From the NCBI GenBank assembly GCA_949358305.1, contig OX442314.1, positions 14,005,060 to 14,069,059 on the forward strand: a stretch of 64,000 nucleotides of DNA. Direction: 5' to 3'. The position numbers and the translations under genes are program-made. This DNA is from Strigamia acuminata (lineage: Eukaryota; Arthropoda; Chilopoda; Geophilomorpha; Linotaeniidae). Positions 43,657-56,380 of this stretch are shown here, piece after piece (positions within the stretch are counted from its first letter, which is position 1; each line of letters begins with the position of its first letter). Under the pieces are notes generated by a model that did no database searches, was not told where the DNA came from, and was given only the letters and a program-made list of their open reading frames with translations.

Positions 43657-46600
43657 ATGATAGTCGACATCAAAAGTTTGTTCATAGTCACTGCAACTGT
43701 GACGTTTTTAGGACTCGTTTTGCATAGAAAAAATGTGATCGAACATAATAAATCACTCGTCATCAAGTGGCTGCAAGAAAGTGGTTTCGCTAAGTACAAA
43801 AACAATATTCTCGATTCAGGTAAGAATAGTTTTATTTTTGATTGAAATTAATAGTAGAAATTTACAGAGAATTAAAAAATAAAGGTCTTCGCGCCGCCAT
43901 TAAAAAAGTTGGATATAAAATGGAGAAAAAGTGATATTTGGGAGTTTTGTTTTACTGGAAAGTGAAAAGCGGTAAGGATGATAGAAGAAAATAAATGATT
44001 CGGATGTAATGGGAGATGTGAAGTGGATTCTGCCACACACATGAAAGGGGAGGCTGAAGCTTATCGATCAATGGGTGCTCGGTTAACGTAACGTGCACTG
44101 CATTGGCTCTTATCACTATGACAACCTTGAACCAACTTGTATGTAGTACATGTAGAGTATAACACAAATCAAAACTGAAAGACAATCGAGACGAGAAAAG
44201 CTGCTAGCATTTTGCATTTTATACAATTTTTTAATGTAAGTGCTCGTTTTTTCGCTTTTTCCATTTTCCAAACGCATTTTTTTATCTTTATTTTTTTTTA
44301 TTCCGGCTTTAAAATCGAGTGTTTTCTTTCTTCAAATTGATTGAAGCATCACGTTGCATGAAATCGCTTTTCGGACGATTCAATTTCGATCAATTTGTGG
44401 GAATGAGTGATGATTGATTGCGATGATGATTCTTTTGACAAAATGCCAATTTTTGCATATAGATAATTTATGTTTTAAATATTAAGATTTAATTTTTTTT
44501 ATTTTGTTTTTTATTTTAATTTTTTTGTTTTTGATATTTTATTTTCAGGCGTTAGTAATTTCTTGGAGCTCATAGATACAGAGCATCCTTCGAAAGCATT
44601 GCTTAAATTTAAAAATGAAGATCGCGTGAGATTTAAAACAGCTGCACAGGGACTTAAAGATCAACTTATTTTACAGCAGTGGTTTCAAGACAACAGTTTA
44701 AGTTCTTATCAGCAAAGGTAAGTGTCATTAAATGATGCACAAATAATGTTTTTTGTGCAAAAAGCATATTTTTTGTGCTTTTTATGGTTATATTCCAATT
44801 TGGGTAAAACCAAATGACGTGTTTTAGTATTTAGTAAAGAATTAATGCGCATTTAACGTAATGAATCCATTTAATTAGTGCTGCTGGAACGGTGCGAGTC
44901 CAGGGAATTTTATCTTATTTTTGTTTGGTGGTTGTTGTTGTTGTTATTGCATTCAAAATGGCCGGATTTAAAACGTTCTTTTTATTATTTTCAAGTTAAG
45001 CGGATCATATCATTGATTGTTGTTTGATTTTGGCAGGCTTTTACCACCTTTACTTGCACTCGACGATGTGATTCAGGTTGATGACAGCCAGGTTGAGAAA
45101 CTTATCGGAAAAGGGATTCGCGACTGGCAGCGAGCGAAGAAGACCGTGTCGAGCGAAGATGACCTGAAATATTTAAAAGAAGAATTATGGCAAAAATATG
45201 CGTTTTCAATTTTGCAAGAGATATGGACTTTAGGTAAGTTTTTAGTGTTTTAATATTTATTTATTTGTATTAGTTATTTGTGCAGTAAAATGAAATTTTG
45301 TTGTGAATTTAAATTTAAACAATATTTTTTTTGCGATGTTGACCTTGTTAAGGACTAATGGTATCGCTATAAAACCCATTAAATATGTAATTCGATAGCC
45401 AACACCATTAAAATAACATGGGCTTAGTCGTAAAAGACGTTTAATGTCGGTTTAGGTAGAAGAAGCGATGATCGAAAGAAACCTTTGAACAAGTTTGGAT
45501 TGTTTTCCTAAATGCAATAGAGAAAAAAAAATATTTACACGAGTAAACGATTAACGTTAACATGTGTGCATTTTCTCTGGCCTGGAAACAGCTGTCAACA
45601 TTAAAGTGAATGGAAAATTTCAAAAGCACAATAACACCAGTGGTATTACTAATTCAATAAAAATAGATATATAACAATCGCCGCGAACATTAAATCACAT
45701 CATTAAAACGGAAAATCTCAAAAATTGGCAGCGACCTAGCGGTGAAATTTAATATTTCAATCAGGAATGGGACTGTATCAAACTGTATCAAGGATCAACA
45801 TATAGATAGTCAGGGGACAGTCATTTCAGCTTTGAAGTGTTCGCTTAATGTGTAATAAACTTTGGTCTGATGAGTCTAGCATTATCTTTAGCCAATGTTT
45901 TATTATTTTTATGAGTACGGTATTCGAGTGAATCATGTGTTTGTCATTGGTTGTCATTTGGCAGCATCCTTGCAAAAATATGTCATTAACTTTTGATTGA
46001 CATGATAATCTAAGTTGGTGAAAATGATACTTTATGTTTTGGTTAGAAATCAGCGATGGCTGACTGTAGTGAGAATACACTGCTAACTTTGGCGGTTATT
46101 TTGTCGGTTTTGTGGTGGATCAAGCAATTCATTGACATTTTGTTAACAGTTATAATGCATCTGATTTTTGCAGCATTTTTCAATAATTTAATCAACTTAT
46201 GTAATGTTTTGTTGATTTTATGTAAGCTTATTTGATTTATTTTACTTAATTTGACCCATTTTGGATTTATTTTATAGGGAGTATGCTTGTATTTTCGTTG
46301 TTCGTTGCCACGTTGGTGGGTGTCGCAAGTATGACTCAACCTGTATTCCACTCTGATCCCAGCATCGTTAAACGGAGTTTGTTTGAGTATGTCATAGGAA
46401 AATACCTCGTTCCGCAGAATTGCAAAGTCAATTTCGATTGGGACGAGCCTCAAGTTGTCGGGAATACCGTTTCCTTTGCAGCTAAGGTGAAATAAATAAA
46501 TAAATAAATAAATAAAAATTACACTTAAAATTTCAATCATAATGAAAATTATATTTTTATTTTAGTTTTTCCAGCGAAACGGAAGGCCGTACCCAATTTG

Positions 46601-49521
46601 TAACAAAGATAGTTTATTGGTTGAAATTACACAAGGAAGCTATAAAGTTGCGACAGCGATGGAAATTGGTGGAACTGACCCAAATTTAGCCAATACTGCG
46701 CGGGTTAAGTTCACGGTCCGCCGATCTGGCGAATATCGAATCTCAGTTATGGTTGGCAACAACCATGTCAAGGGGAGCCCTTTCATAAAAAATTTCGTAT
46801 CAAGTAAATAAAATTAATGTTTAAATTGATAACCAATTTATTATTTTAAATTTTTTAAATTTAGGACCACCTGATCCATCTAAAACGGGTTTTGTCAATC
46901 ATTGCTCGACTATAGTATGCGCGCAGAGTTTGTTTCATCATTTATTGATTGAACCACGAGATGATTATAATAATTTATGCACTTTTGCTAACATTAATGA
47001 AGCTGTAGAGGGATATAATATGGTTGTTACGAAAGTAATTGCATTTATAATGATTTTTTTGATAGAATTTTGATTAATAATGCAAAATTTAATCAAATAT
47101 TTCCAGGCGGGTGAGCCGGAACCTACAAATAGTCAAGCTAAATTAAATTACGATCTCGAGTCTCATCGTCTGACTTTACAATTTTGCCTAACGGAAGAAG
47201 GTTGTTACAGGGCATCTATAACTTATCACAATGAACCATTGAAAACGGGGGATTTTAACATTATTGTGCTCAATGGTAGAGAGATATGAATGAATTTGTT
47301 TTTTAAAAATATATATATATTTATTTTTTTTTGTGTAATTTTTTTTTATTGTAGCAAAGGAAGTGGATGTAGTTGAGAAGAATGTAGTTAAAAAGAGTCA
47401 CAATATTTGGTATGAAGCGAAACTTTTATCAGTAAATGAGGAAAAGTATTCCAAAGCTAAAAAGGTTTATTGTTACATTTCTCCGAAGGTATAAATTTGA
47501 ATATAAATAATAAAAGGAATTTTTAGATTTATTTAAATAATTTTGGTGTGATTTTTGTCTCTTTTCAATAGCAATTGACGATAAAAGAAACAATTTTTAA
47601 GTTTTTTCCAAAGCGTCTTGCTACATTTCGGTTATGTCCATCAACCAAAGTGAATACAGAAAATTTATTCATTATAATTTGTCTTTTAATTTTTAATTTT
47701 TGTCCTCTAGTTCCAGTTTTGTGATGGGAATAATCAGTACGAAGAACCAGCATTTGTTGTTGACGATGGTTGTCAGCCTAAAGTGGAACTTATGACACCA
47801 GAAAGAAATGTAATCGCAGCTACTTTTACGCAGTTTTTGTTGAAAAACATTGGTGGATCTGAGACGTTTAAAGACAAGCAAGAATTTTTTTATCACGAAG
47901 TACGAAATGTTCATAAAAAACGTTACCACGATAAGTTGCCAATCAAAATTCAACGTGACAAACTGTTGGAATCTGTAAGAATATCAAGCTGCCTAAAAAT
48001 ATACATCAAGCTTACACATTTATTTTGAAAACAATCACAATTATAGTCATCCAAAGCTACAAAGAGTTTTACAACAGCAGATTGGTGCAAGAGCTTCGAA
48101 ATAACATTCGTAGGAGAACAAGGTTTGCTTGTATTGGTTTTTTTCCATTGTGACATTTTAATTTAATTTTTGTCTTAGGTCTCGACTGGGGTGGACTTCG
48201 ACGAGAATGGTTTGAAGTTGTGTGCTCCGAAATTTTTGATCCCGAAAACCAGTTATTTATGCGCTTTAAAGACGATAAACAAAGCTTAGTAAGTCAAATT
48301 AACACCCACTTTTCGCAACGTAAAATAACGAATTGACTCGTTTAGGTTCATCCAAATCCCAAAAGGCCTGCACATCTTAAGTTAAAACATTACGAGTTTG
48401 CTGGAAAAATTGTAGGCAAATGTTTATACGAATCTGCATTAGGGGGTTTGTATAGACAATTAGTTAAAGCCCGCTTCTCTCGCTCCTTTCTTGCACAACT
48501 AATTGGTTTAAGAGTTCATTACAAAGTAAGCGTTTAGTAATTTAAAAACAAATGTTTTGGCAATATCTAACTAATTCAATTGATGCAGTATTTTGAACAA
48601 GACGACCCCGATTTGTACGTGTCTAAAATCAAATATATAATCGAGAATGACGTTGAGGAAATGGAATTAACATTCACCGAAGAAGAATATAGTGACACGG
48701 GCCAATTAGTAAAGGTAATTAGTTATTGAACGTTATTTGAATATGTCTAAAAATGTTAAATTTTTAAGGTCGAAGAACTCATTACAAATGGCGCTCGTAT
48801 ATCAGTTACAAATCAGAATAAATTACAATATCTCGATGCCTTGGCTCAATACCGTCTTGCAACCAGCGTTAAGTTTGAAGTGGAAGCGTTTCTTAAGGGA
48901 TTGAGTGATTTAATTCCTGATAGTTTGCTCAGTATTTTTGATGAAAACGAATTAGAGGTATGGAATCGAGTTAAATAATCCGCAAAATAATCAGTGGTAA
49001 TTGTCTAATTGATTTTGCTTTACAGTTGTTGATGTGCGGTACTGGACATTATAGTATCGCTGATTTTAAAGCAAATCACACCGTTAGCGGTTCGTCTTAC
49101 GAATTTAGAAAAGTAAATGGAGACCAAATTGATTTAGGAAACGAATTTTTGTTAATTTATTTTATTCGCTTTAGGTTTTGGAGTGGTTCTGGACTGCCGT
49201 ATCTAATTTTTCAGAGGAGGAAATGGCTCGGTTACTGCAATTTACTACCGGTTGCTCTCAATTACCTCCGGGAGGCTTCGCGGAACTCAGTCCTCGATAT
49301 CAAATTACCGCGGCTCCGACGTTTGGCAATTTGCCAACAGCTCACACTTGGTATGCTTGAAAGTCATCCAGGATTTTAATAAAATTAAATGTTTTTTTTT
49401 TCAATATTTTTTTTGCAGTTTCAATCAGCTTTGCTTACCCGATTACGACACTTACGAACAATTCGAAAAGGCATTGTTACTAGCAGTGAATGAGGGAACC
49501 GAAGGATTCGGTCTGGTTTAA
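43657..49521 (+). CDS. AREL1: AREL1-type HECT E3 ubiquitin ligase
   Basis: Eighteen exons: 43657-43819, 44549-44717, 45037-45233, 46278-46486, 46566-46803, 46865-47034, 47107-47275, 47355-47488, 47572-47649, 47711-47974, 48047-48122, 48179-48288, 48346-48525, 48589-48714, 48769-48957, 49026-49112, 49175-49350, 49419-49521; 2838 nt, 945 aa. An N-terminal hydrophobic segment (about residues 6-22) and a second one in exon 4 (MLVFSLFVATLVGVASM) are followed by a filamin-like region (exons 5-7, FTVRRSGEYRISVMVGNNHV), then a HECT domain from about residue 600 (DWGGLRREWF, PPGGF). Catalytic Cys912 lies in PTAHTCFNQL. AREL1 in mammals ubiquitinates IAP antagonists and restrains apoptosis. The catalytic Cys codon is split by the last intron (TG|T). 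A poly(A) signal is at 50253-50258. Confidence 0.95.
46490..46516 (+). repeat. AAAT microsatellite in AREL1 intron 4
   Basis: Six to seven tandem AAAT units directly after the exon 4 donor GTGAAATAAAT. Confidence 0.8.
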
Positions 49522-50297
49522 CCAGTTTAACAGATAATTTTTATGGAGAAAAAAATGCCCGTGAATCTCTTATGCGTTTTTGAAACGAAAGTGAATTTTC
49601 AACACAGTTTTTAGTAGGGTCATTGTCGAATTCAGCATAAAATATATGGTAATTTGTTGAGATTTTTACCTAAAACTTGTGAAAATGTCTATACACATTT
49701 CTAAAGATCTTAATTCATCGTAATAATCCTGATTCATAACGCATTGTTCGATCTAAGGGACGTAGCACACTTTTTTGTGATATTCCGTTTTGCTATGATA
49801 CAGCTTTAGTTAATTGCTTGTTTTCTCTCAGGTATTGGTTTTAAAGTGTTATTAATTCCAAACGTACCAAAACTTCTGTTTTATTTATCCAAGAAGGAAT
49901 GGAAAACACCGTCCAATTCTTGTTGTAATTATTTATTTGGTTTTATGAATAACAATTAACAAATTAGGTTAATGCTTGTTACTGCTTGATATTTATGTAT
50001 GGGGGTATAATATAATAGATTTTGCTTGGCATTTGTCATTTTTTTTATAGATATTTTTTAACTTTTTATTTTTTTTATGTTTGTTTTGTTTTGATTTTCG
50101 GTAAATTTAATATTACTACTTAAAATCAATTTTTAAAATTTTTTTTTAATGTAAATTTTAAAACTTTTTTTTTGGTGAATTATTCGGTAATTTCTACGTA
50201 CATTACAATACATTCGTATTATTATGACGTAATTTGTTATAACCTGTTTCTGAATAAAAGAAGAATACTTCCATTCCATCTGAAATAATTTTTATTT
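49522..50297. other. Convergent spacer between AREL1 and transporter 1
   Basis: AREL1 3' UTR ending near the AATAAA at 50253. AT-rich; no other gene or repeat recognised. Confidence 0.5.
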
Positions 50298-53200
50298 TCA
50301 TAATCTTGAAACCGCCGTCACTTCTGTCTCTGTTCCGAGGGGCTCTTTAACAATTACATCATCTTCAATGTTTAGGTTTTGTAAATCGGTTTTGTCTATT
50401 TTTCCCTGATTTTCTATGTCCTTTTCATCGTTTGAATTAGCTTCCTGCTTCCTACTATCATGAATCAACCATCTATAATTTTACAAGAGTAACTGAATTT
50501 CAAGGTCGTTTTCTTATTTCATTTGTTGCGTAATTGAATTAACTTACAATAACGAAAGTATAACGATAAAAAATACTGCACTGCTGACCATGAACACAGT
50601 TCCCGGAAAACTTTTGATAGTTAAGTTATAGACTTGACTGTACATAACTCCAGAAACAATTGGAATTCCCGATTCTATCACAGCCAAAACTGCAAATGCT
50701 TTTCCTAATTTTAAAATATTTTTTAAGTTAAATGCTGGCCATTATTATAATTGCTGTTAATAGTTATTATTGTAATGAACAGGAAACTCAAAAACTTACC
50801 TACTTCATTAGGTTTCAAACATTTAGTCATTAAAGATCGAATTGGTGGCCCAGAGCATTCGTATAGTAATGGGATTACACCTAAACAATTGCATTCCATT
50901 AAAAAATCATTTTCAGTCACAAAGTATTACGTACATTCAAAGTTTCTACGTGGTTGTTGACATTTCTGTCAACAGTACAGATTGACAACAAAAATATGCC
51001 TAACTAATAATTGTATGTCGGGCATTTATTCGGAGCTTTACGGTGTTTTATGATAATATTTAATAAATATTCCACGCATGCTGCGTAGTAGTGATATTAA
51101 ATTTTAAGTTTAGTGTGGGGGGTTTAATTAAAGGTCTTAGTAGGCGTTAGATTGTAAGCCTAACTCAGATTTCATTTAGCTGTTGTAATAATTCATTTTC
51201 ACCCAATGAACGACTTGCATATTTTCCATCAGCTACTTTGAACATAATTGTGCTTTTATGATGGTTTTATGATGGTGGATGTGTCACCTGACAGCATTAC
51301 AGCAATTAGAAGTTCGTCTTCTAGATCTAACTTGTGCGGTAGCCATTTTCAATTTGGTTGTAAAAACCAGACATAGCTTTGTACTTCAAAAACCACTTCA
51401 GTTTTTGCGGGTTTTGATGCTGGTTTATGGCTATTTTGGTGTCCATTCTGTTTATATAAACACTAAAAACCACAAACTTTGAATTTACGAAATCTTTTTT
51501 TACTCACCACAATACATCACCCACCCCGCCTGACTAAATGCAGTTACTGTTTCTGCAATTATTTTAGAAGTAATAGCCAAAATTGCCACAGTGTAATCAC
51601 TCAATCTCACAATTCTAGTAAGGAACGGTATTATTGCAATTACACCTGTAATTTTACAAAATAACTACAAAAACCATACTTGGATTTACACCATCACAAT
51701 TCACAAGTTTATCATTTTATTCTCACCAAAAGATCCAACGGCTAATATAGTTGCTGTGTAATAGCTAAACTCTGCTTCAGTCCATTTAAATTTAAGTCGA
51801 GTGTATAGATAACGGACATTGCCCTCACCTGTAATTAATATGCAAGAAATAAGTATAACAGTACGGAGGAGGTCTGACCCATAACATCAATATGTCTAAC
51901 AAGTATTTTTTTTCTTTCTATTTCAAAATAACATACCTGTAATAGGTAAAAATAAACCGCATAGAGCAAACATAAGAATCCATAAATGAAGTCTTTTATT
52001 TGATGGTCGTTTTTTCAAACAGGTACGAAAACTTTCTATAACATTTTTCCAATCAAATAAATCAAGAAAGCAACCTCTAGACGCTCGTGCTTTTTCGTCC
52101 ATTGGTGCTATAGGTGCTTCTGCACACACGAAATCAATATTTACAATTGTTTTTCACAATATTATTTTTTTGCCCAGGAAATCTGCATATTTGCCAATCA
52201 CATCAACTTTTGTTAAATTTTGCCCCCACGCGCTTTGCTGCACTGCACCCATTAATTCTATTGGTCGGTACAGATAAAATATACTGTTTGTTTAAATTCT
52301 TTTGTTTAAGTACAATGACTGCTAAGTATCTAGAAATCTAGAAATAAACAGATTTCCCGGGGATGATTGTTACCTTTAAGAATGAATATGGCGTAGAGAA
52401 GGCAAGTTGTGAGTATCACAGTTCCCACAATAAAAACGACGGTGAAGCCATACTCTTGCATTAATACTCCACCTATCACAGACCCAATGGGTGAACCCAG
52501 AAACCAAGCACCGTACACGAATCCAATTCGAACAGTGCGCGATTTTGGAGTCGACACGTCAGTCACATAGGCGAAAACAGCCATTACCATTGTCATCATT
52601 CCTCCAGATAATCCAGCAAATGCTGGACCCAATAGAAGAAACAAAGGGGGCAATTCATCAAATTGTGCTGACAAAATATAAACGATAGAAGCCAAAATAG
52701 CTCCTACTAAAGGCAGAATCATAGGCAACTGCAATAGAAACCAACGGAAACGTCATTTCGTTAAAGTGTATATAAATGCAATACGCTAATAGTTTGTTAT
52801 TATTTTAAATTTGCAAAAAAGGTCATCCTGTATGAGTAAAACAAGTACTGAGTTCTAATTGCACACTAATTAAAGAAAGATAAACATTGCCTCACCTTCC
52901 GACCATGGCGGTCGCTCCAAGGACCGAGGAACACAATAAAAACTAGAGACGGAACAGTTTGAATAATAACCCAATACATGCCGTAAACGGAAGCGACTTT
53001 TTGCACTTCTTTTTCTAAAACTGGGTTGCTAGTCAGATTTCTGCACACCTCTACGTCGTAATGAAAAGTACCTCTGCAGATTTTGTATATTTTAAGGCTT
53101 TGCGCAATGATAAACATCATCATCATGGATAAGGCTTTAAGAAAGATCATGGGCTCTACAGTGACACCCTGAAATCCACGTACAATTAACGACGTACATT

Positions 53201-53309
53201 TGTCCAAAATGTCTGGTAAGGCATCAGTAGTGGCTTTGCTGTCCGATTTGGTTTTGACTTTTTCTGCATCTTCCATTGCTTTCTGCGGTTGGTTCTGCGA
53301 GTTATGCAT
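50298..53309 (-). CDS. SLC46-like MFS transporter 1
   Basis: Eight exons: 52896-53309, 52374-52728, 51937-52119, 51727-51828, 51508-51645, 50800-50880, 50548-50704, 50298-50472; 1605 nt, 534 aa. Major facilitator with MFS motif A GPWSDRHGRK at residues 129-138. An extracellular loop after the first membrane helix has a CRNLT glycosylation site. The helix 8-11 region shows the family-typical SLMTKCLKPNEVGKAFA. Closest in character to the SLC46 family (proton-coupled folate transporter and relatives). Substrate cannot be told. Hydrophilic N- and C-terminal tails face the cytoplasm. First of four tandem relatives on the same strand. Confidence 0.88.
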
Positions 53310-53976
53310 TTAGAGTAGAAGAAAAGTAGAAAAGCAAATGCGAACTGTGCGAAGCGTGCCCTCCACTTGATGGGTTTTTTTTGTTACCTATTGCTCCACC
53401 TAGCGTCAACTGAATAGAATCTATAAAATTTTAGTACACGGATCTGGTTTTGGCTTCACTGCTACGCCGTTGACAATAGAAATTTATGATTAATAAAAAT
53501 TTGCATTATCGTTTAATAGTTTGAAATCAATTTATTACATTCGAGGTCAGTTGATGAAATTCTTATTTTTTTTATTCTGCAACAAATCACTTCGAAGACA
53601 TGTTGAAGGAAATGCTTGCTGAGGATTACGAAAACATTCGAGGAACAAAAAGTTATCACTGAATACGATCACGTAGCAATTGAATTATTATACAACACTT
53701 GAGAAAAATATTTTATTTCAACTGCGCTCTATTACAGCTTCAGAATATTTTCTGTTTGTTTTTCGTTTCCATTTTTTCTTTCTTTCTTCACCTCAGTTAA
53801 ATTATGTACCAAAATGAAGACTGAAGTAATTTTTTTTATGTTGTTGAGCTAAATTTCAAAAGTTTACAGTTCACTGAACTTTAAACATGGAACTGGTTGT
53901 GTTTATTTTCATTTGGGTCATTTAAATACCAAACAAGTTCCAGCAATTGACGCGCACGCAATCTCAAACAAATTCG
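53310..53976. other. Spacer between transporters 1 and 2
   Basis: About 0.67 kb, AT-rich, no gene or repeat recognised. It must hold the promoter of transporter 1 and the 3' end of transporter 2. Confidence 0.4.
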
Positions 53977-55963
53977 TCACTGCGAAATAGAACTTCTCAC
54001 TCTCATTAATCTCATATGAGTAGACACAGGTTGGTTTTCTTGATCAAGTGTATTAGAAATTGTATCATTGCAAATGTCTTTAATTCTGGCAGTGTCGTTA
54101 TCTTGGTCTTTTGCTTCCCTTTTTTCATTTCTCCACGTATCGTATACAATCCACCTGAAAATAAGCGATAATAAATACAGAAAAAATTGTTGAATAAATT
54201 GAATAAAAGCCTTTGATTGCACGCATCGTAACTCACGACATAATGGAGAGAATTAAAATGTAAATTCCACAACTGGCCAGAAAAACAGCTCCAGGAAATT
54301 CGTCATGAGTGGCGTTGTAAAGTTGGCTGTATAATGCACCGGAGAGAATTGGAATTCCACATTCAATAACCGACAACATTGCAAATAACTTTCCTGTCAA
54401 ATACAAAAAAATACAAATTCAAGCAATTTTGATAGATTAATTTAATATCTATTGAAATTACCAACTTCATCCTTTTCAATGCACCGAATGAGTAAACTCC
54501 GCATGGGAGAATAAGAATATTCGTTTACCAAAATTAATGGAGCTAATAAATAGAAAATAAGAATAAAACTTTTCAATAAAAATTTTACGCCATTTTAAGA
54601 ACCGATAAATAACATCCATCCAGCAGTGCTGAAAGCCGTAATAATATCAACAACTAAGCAGCCTGTGACCCCCATTATGAATAAATACATATCGTCAACT
54701 TTGGCTTGTTTGATTAAAAATGGCATGAGAATGACTGAAGCTGAAATTGATACATGGTGAATTAGATTAATTGTGTTTAATTCAAATTAAGTCAAGAGTG
54801 ACATACAGAAAAAACAGATGATAGATTCCGACATCACACTGTAACTAAACGTAGTGTCGGACCATTCAAACATCAAACGAGTGAATAAGTAATAAACACT
54901 GGCATTTCCTTCATTTTGAATAAATAAATTTAAAAATAAAAAAATAAAAAATTTATATTTAACAACTTCATTTTCACTTTTACCTATAAATGCTAAATAG
55001 AAAACGCATTTACACACAGTAAGCAGCCACAAATAGAGTCTTTTACGTCCAGGCCTCCTTTTAATAAAACTTCGAAAACTATCTTTCATGTTTTGTCTAT
55101 TAAAAAAGTCCTTCAGTTTGCTGGTATTTGTGACCGACACAGGGCGAGGTATATCTACAAATTCCAACTCAGTTTTTTACATCATTAATAATTTATCGCA
55201 TTTATTACCTTTAATCATAATAATTGTATAGATCAAACATACAAAAAGAATTAGTATTCCAACGCTAAAAACACACGCGTAACCCCAATTCTTGAGCAAA
55301 ATTCCAGCAAGAAATGAACCAATTGGAGACCCGAGATACCATGCGCCATTCATGAATCCCATTCGCATTGTACGCGTTGATTCATCGGTGGTATCTGTGA
55401 TGTAGCCAAAGATTGCAACTGACAAGGTCGCATAACCGCCAGACAAACAAACAATGACTGGTTTTAATAAAAGAAAATATGGTGGAAGTTTCTCAAACTC
55501 TGCTAGTGACAAGGGAATTAATGCCGACAAAGCGTAAGTGGTCATTGACATCACCATTGGCAACTTCAACGGAAACGTTTCATTAGAGCAAATTATGAAT
55601 GAAAAATGTTATTTTACTAACCTTTCTGCCATGACGGTCGCTCCAAGGACCCAAAAAAGTGACGAAAATCAGAGATGGGATGGTTTCTACTAAAGAGAAG
55701 TATAAAGAATAGGTAGAAGCTACTTTTTGTACCTCAGCTTCTAGATGTGGATATGAAGTCAAGTTTTCGCAAGTTTTTGCGTCGTGATGAAAAGTAACTC
55801 GGCAAATCTTATGAACTGTCAAACTAGCAATGTATAACTCAATCAATATCATGGAAATTGATAGGAGGAAGATGACAGGTTCTAAAGTTATCGATGTTAG
55901 TGCTTGTCGAAATCGCGCGTGCGGTGTTTTTTGTGGATTTGCTACTGGGTTAGAGTTAGACAT
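53977..55963 (-). CDS. SLC46-like MFS transporter 2
   Basis: Eight exons: 55622-55963, 55209-55563, 54984-55154, 54807-54908, 54603-54740, 54462-54542, 54237-54393, 53977-54154; 1524 nt, 507 aa. GPWSDRHGRK at residues 105-114, CENLT glycosylation site in the first outer loop, and LLIRCIEKDEVGKLFA in the second half. Lengths of exons 2 and 4-7 (355, 102, 138, 81, 157 nt) are the same as in transporter 1, showing tandem duplication of one gene. The exon 5 donor is a weak GTTCTT. Substrate unknown; plasma membrane or lysosomal location is possible by family. Confidence 0.88.
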
Positions 55964-56380
55964 GTTGGTGCTAAGTCATTCCATGCTAACTTAAGCTTGC
56001 CAATAAATTTCTTGCTTTTTATTTGCCCATGGTGCTTACTTAATTTTTCAATTGCACTGAATTAGTTGAGTGACTTATCGTGCCAGTAATAAAAACATAA
56101 TAAAAAGAACATTAAAAAGAAAAAAGAAAAGAATAAAATCAAGCAAAAAAAAATGTTTTAAATACAAAAATTTGGAAGATTACATCTAATTTTCACAAAC
56201 AAAGAAAATCTGGTCTGGCCAATTATGACACTCTGGTGTTCAGTTACTTCGTATTTTGGCTTACCTTCATAGCCATGCTCTTTTGGGACGACATTTTTAT
56301 TTAATACATTAAATTGAATACGGTATTATATATTTCTCATAATTTTCAAATAAAAGTCTTTTCCATTTTTACAAAGTAAC
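55964..56380. other. Spacer between transporters 2 and 3
   Basis: About 0.4 kb of AT-rich sequence; nothing recognised beyond the presumed transporter 2 promoter and transporter 3 3' UTR. Confidence 0.4.
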
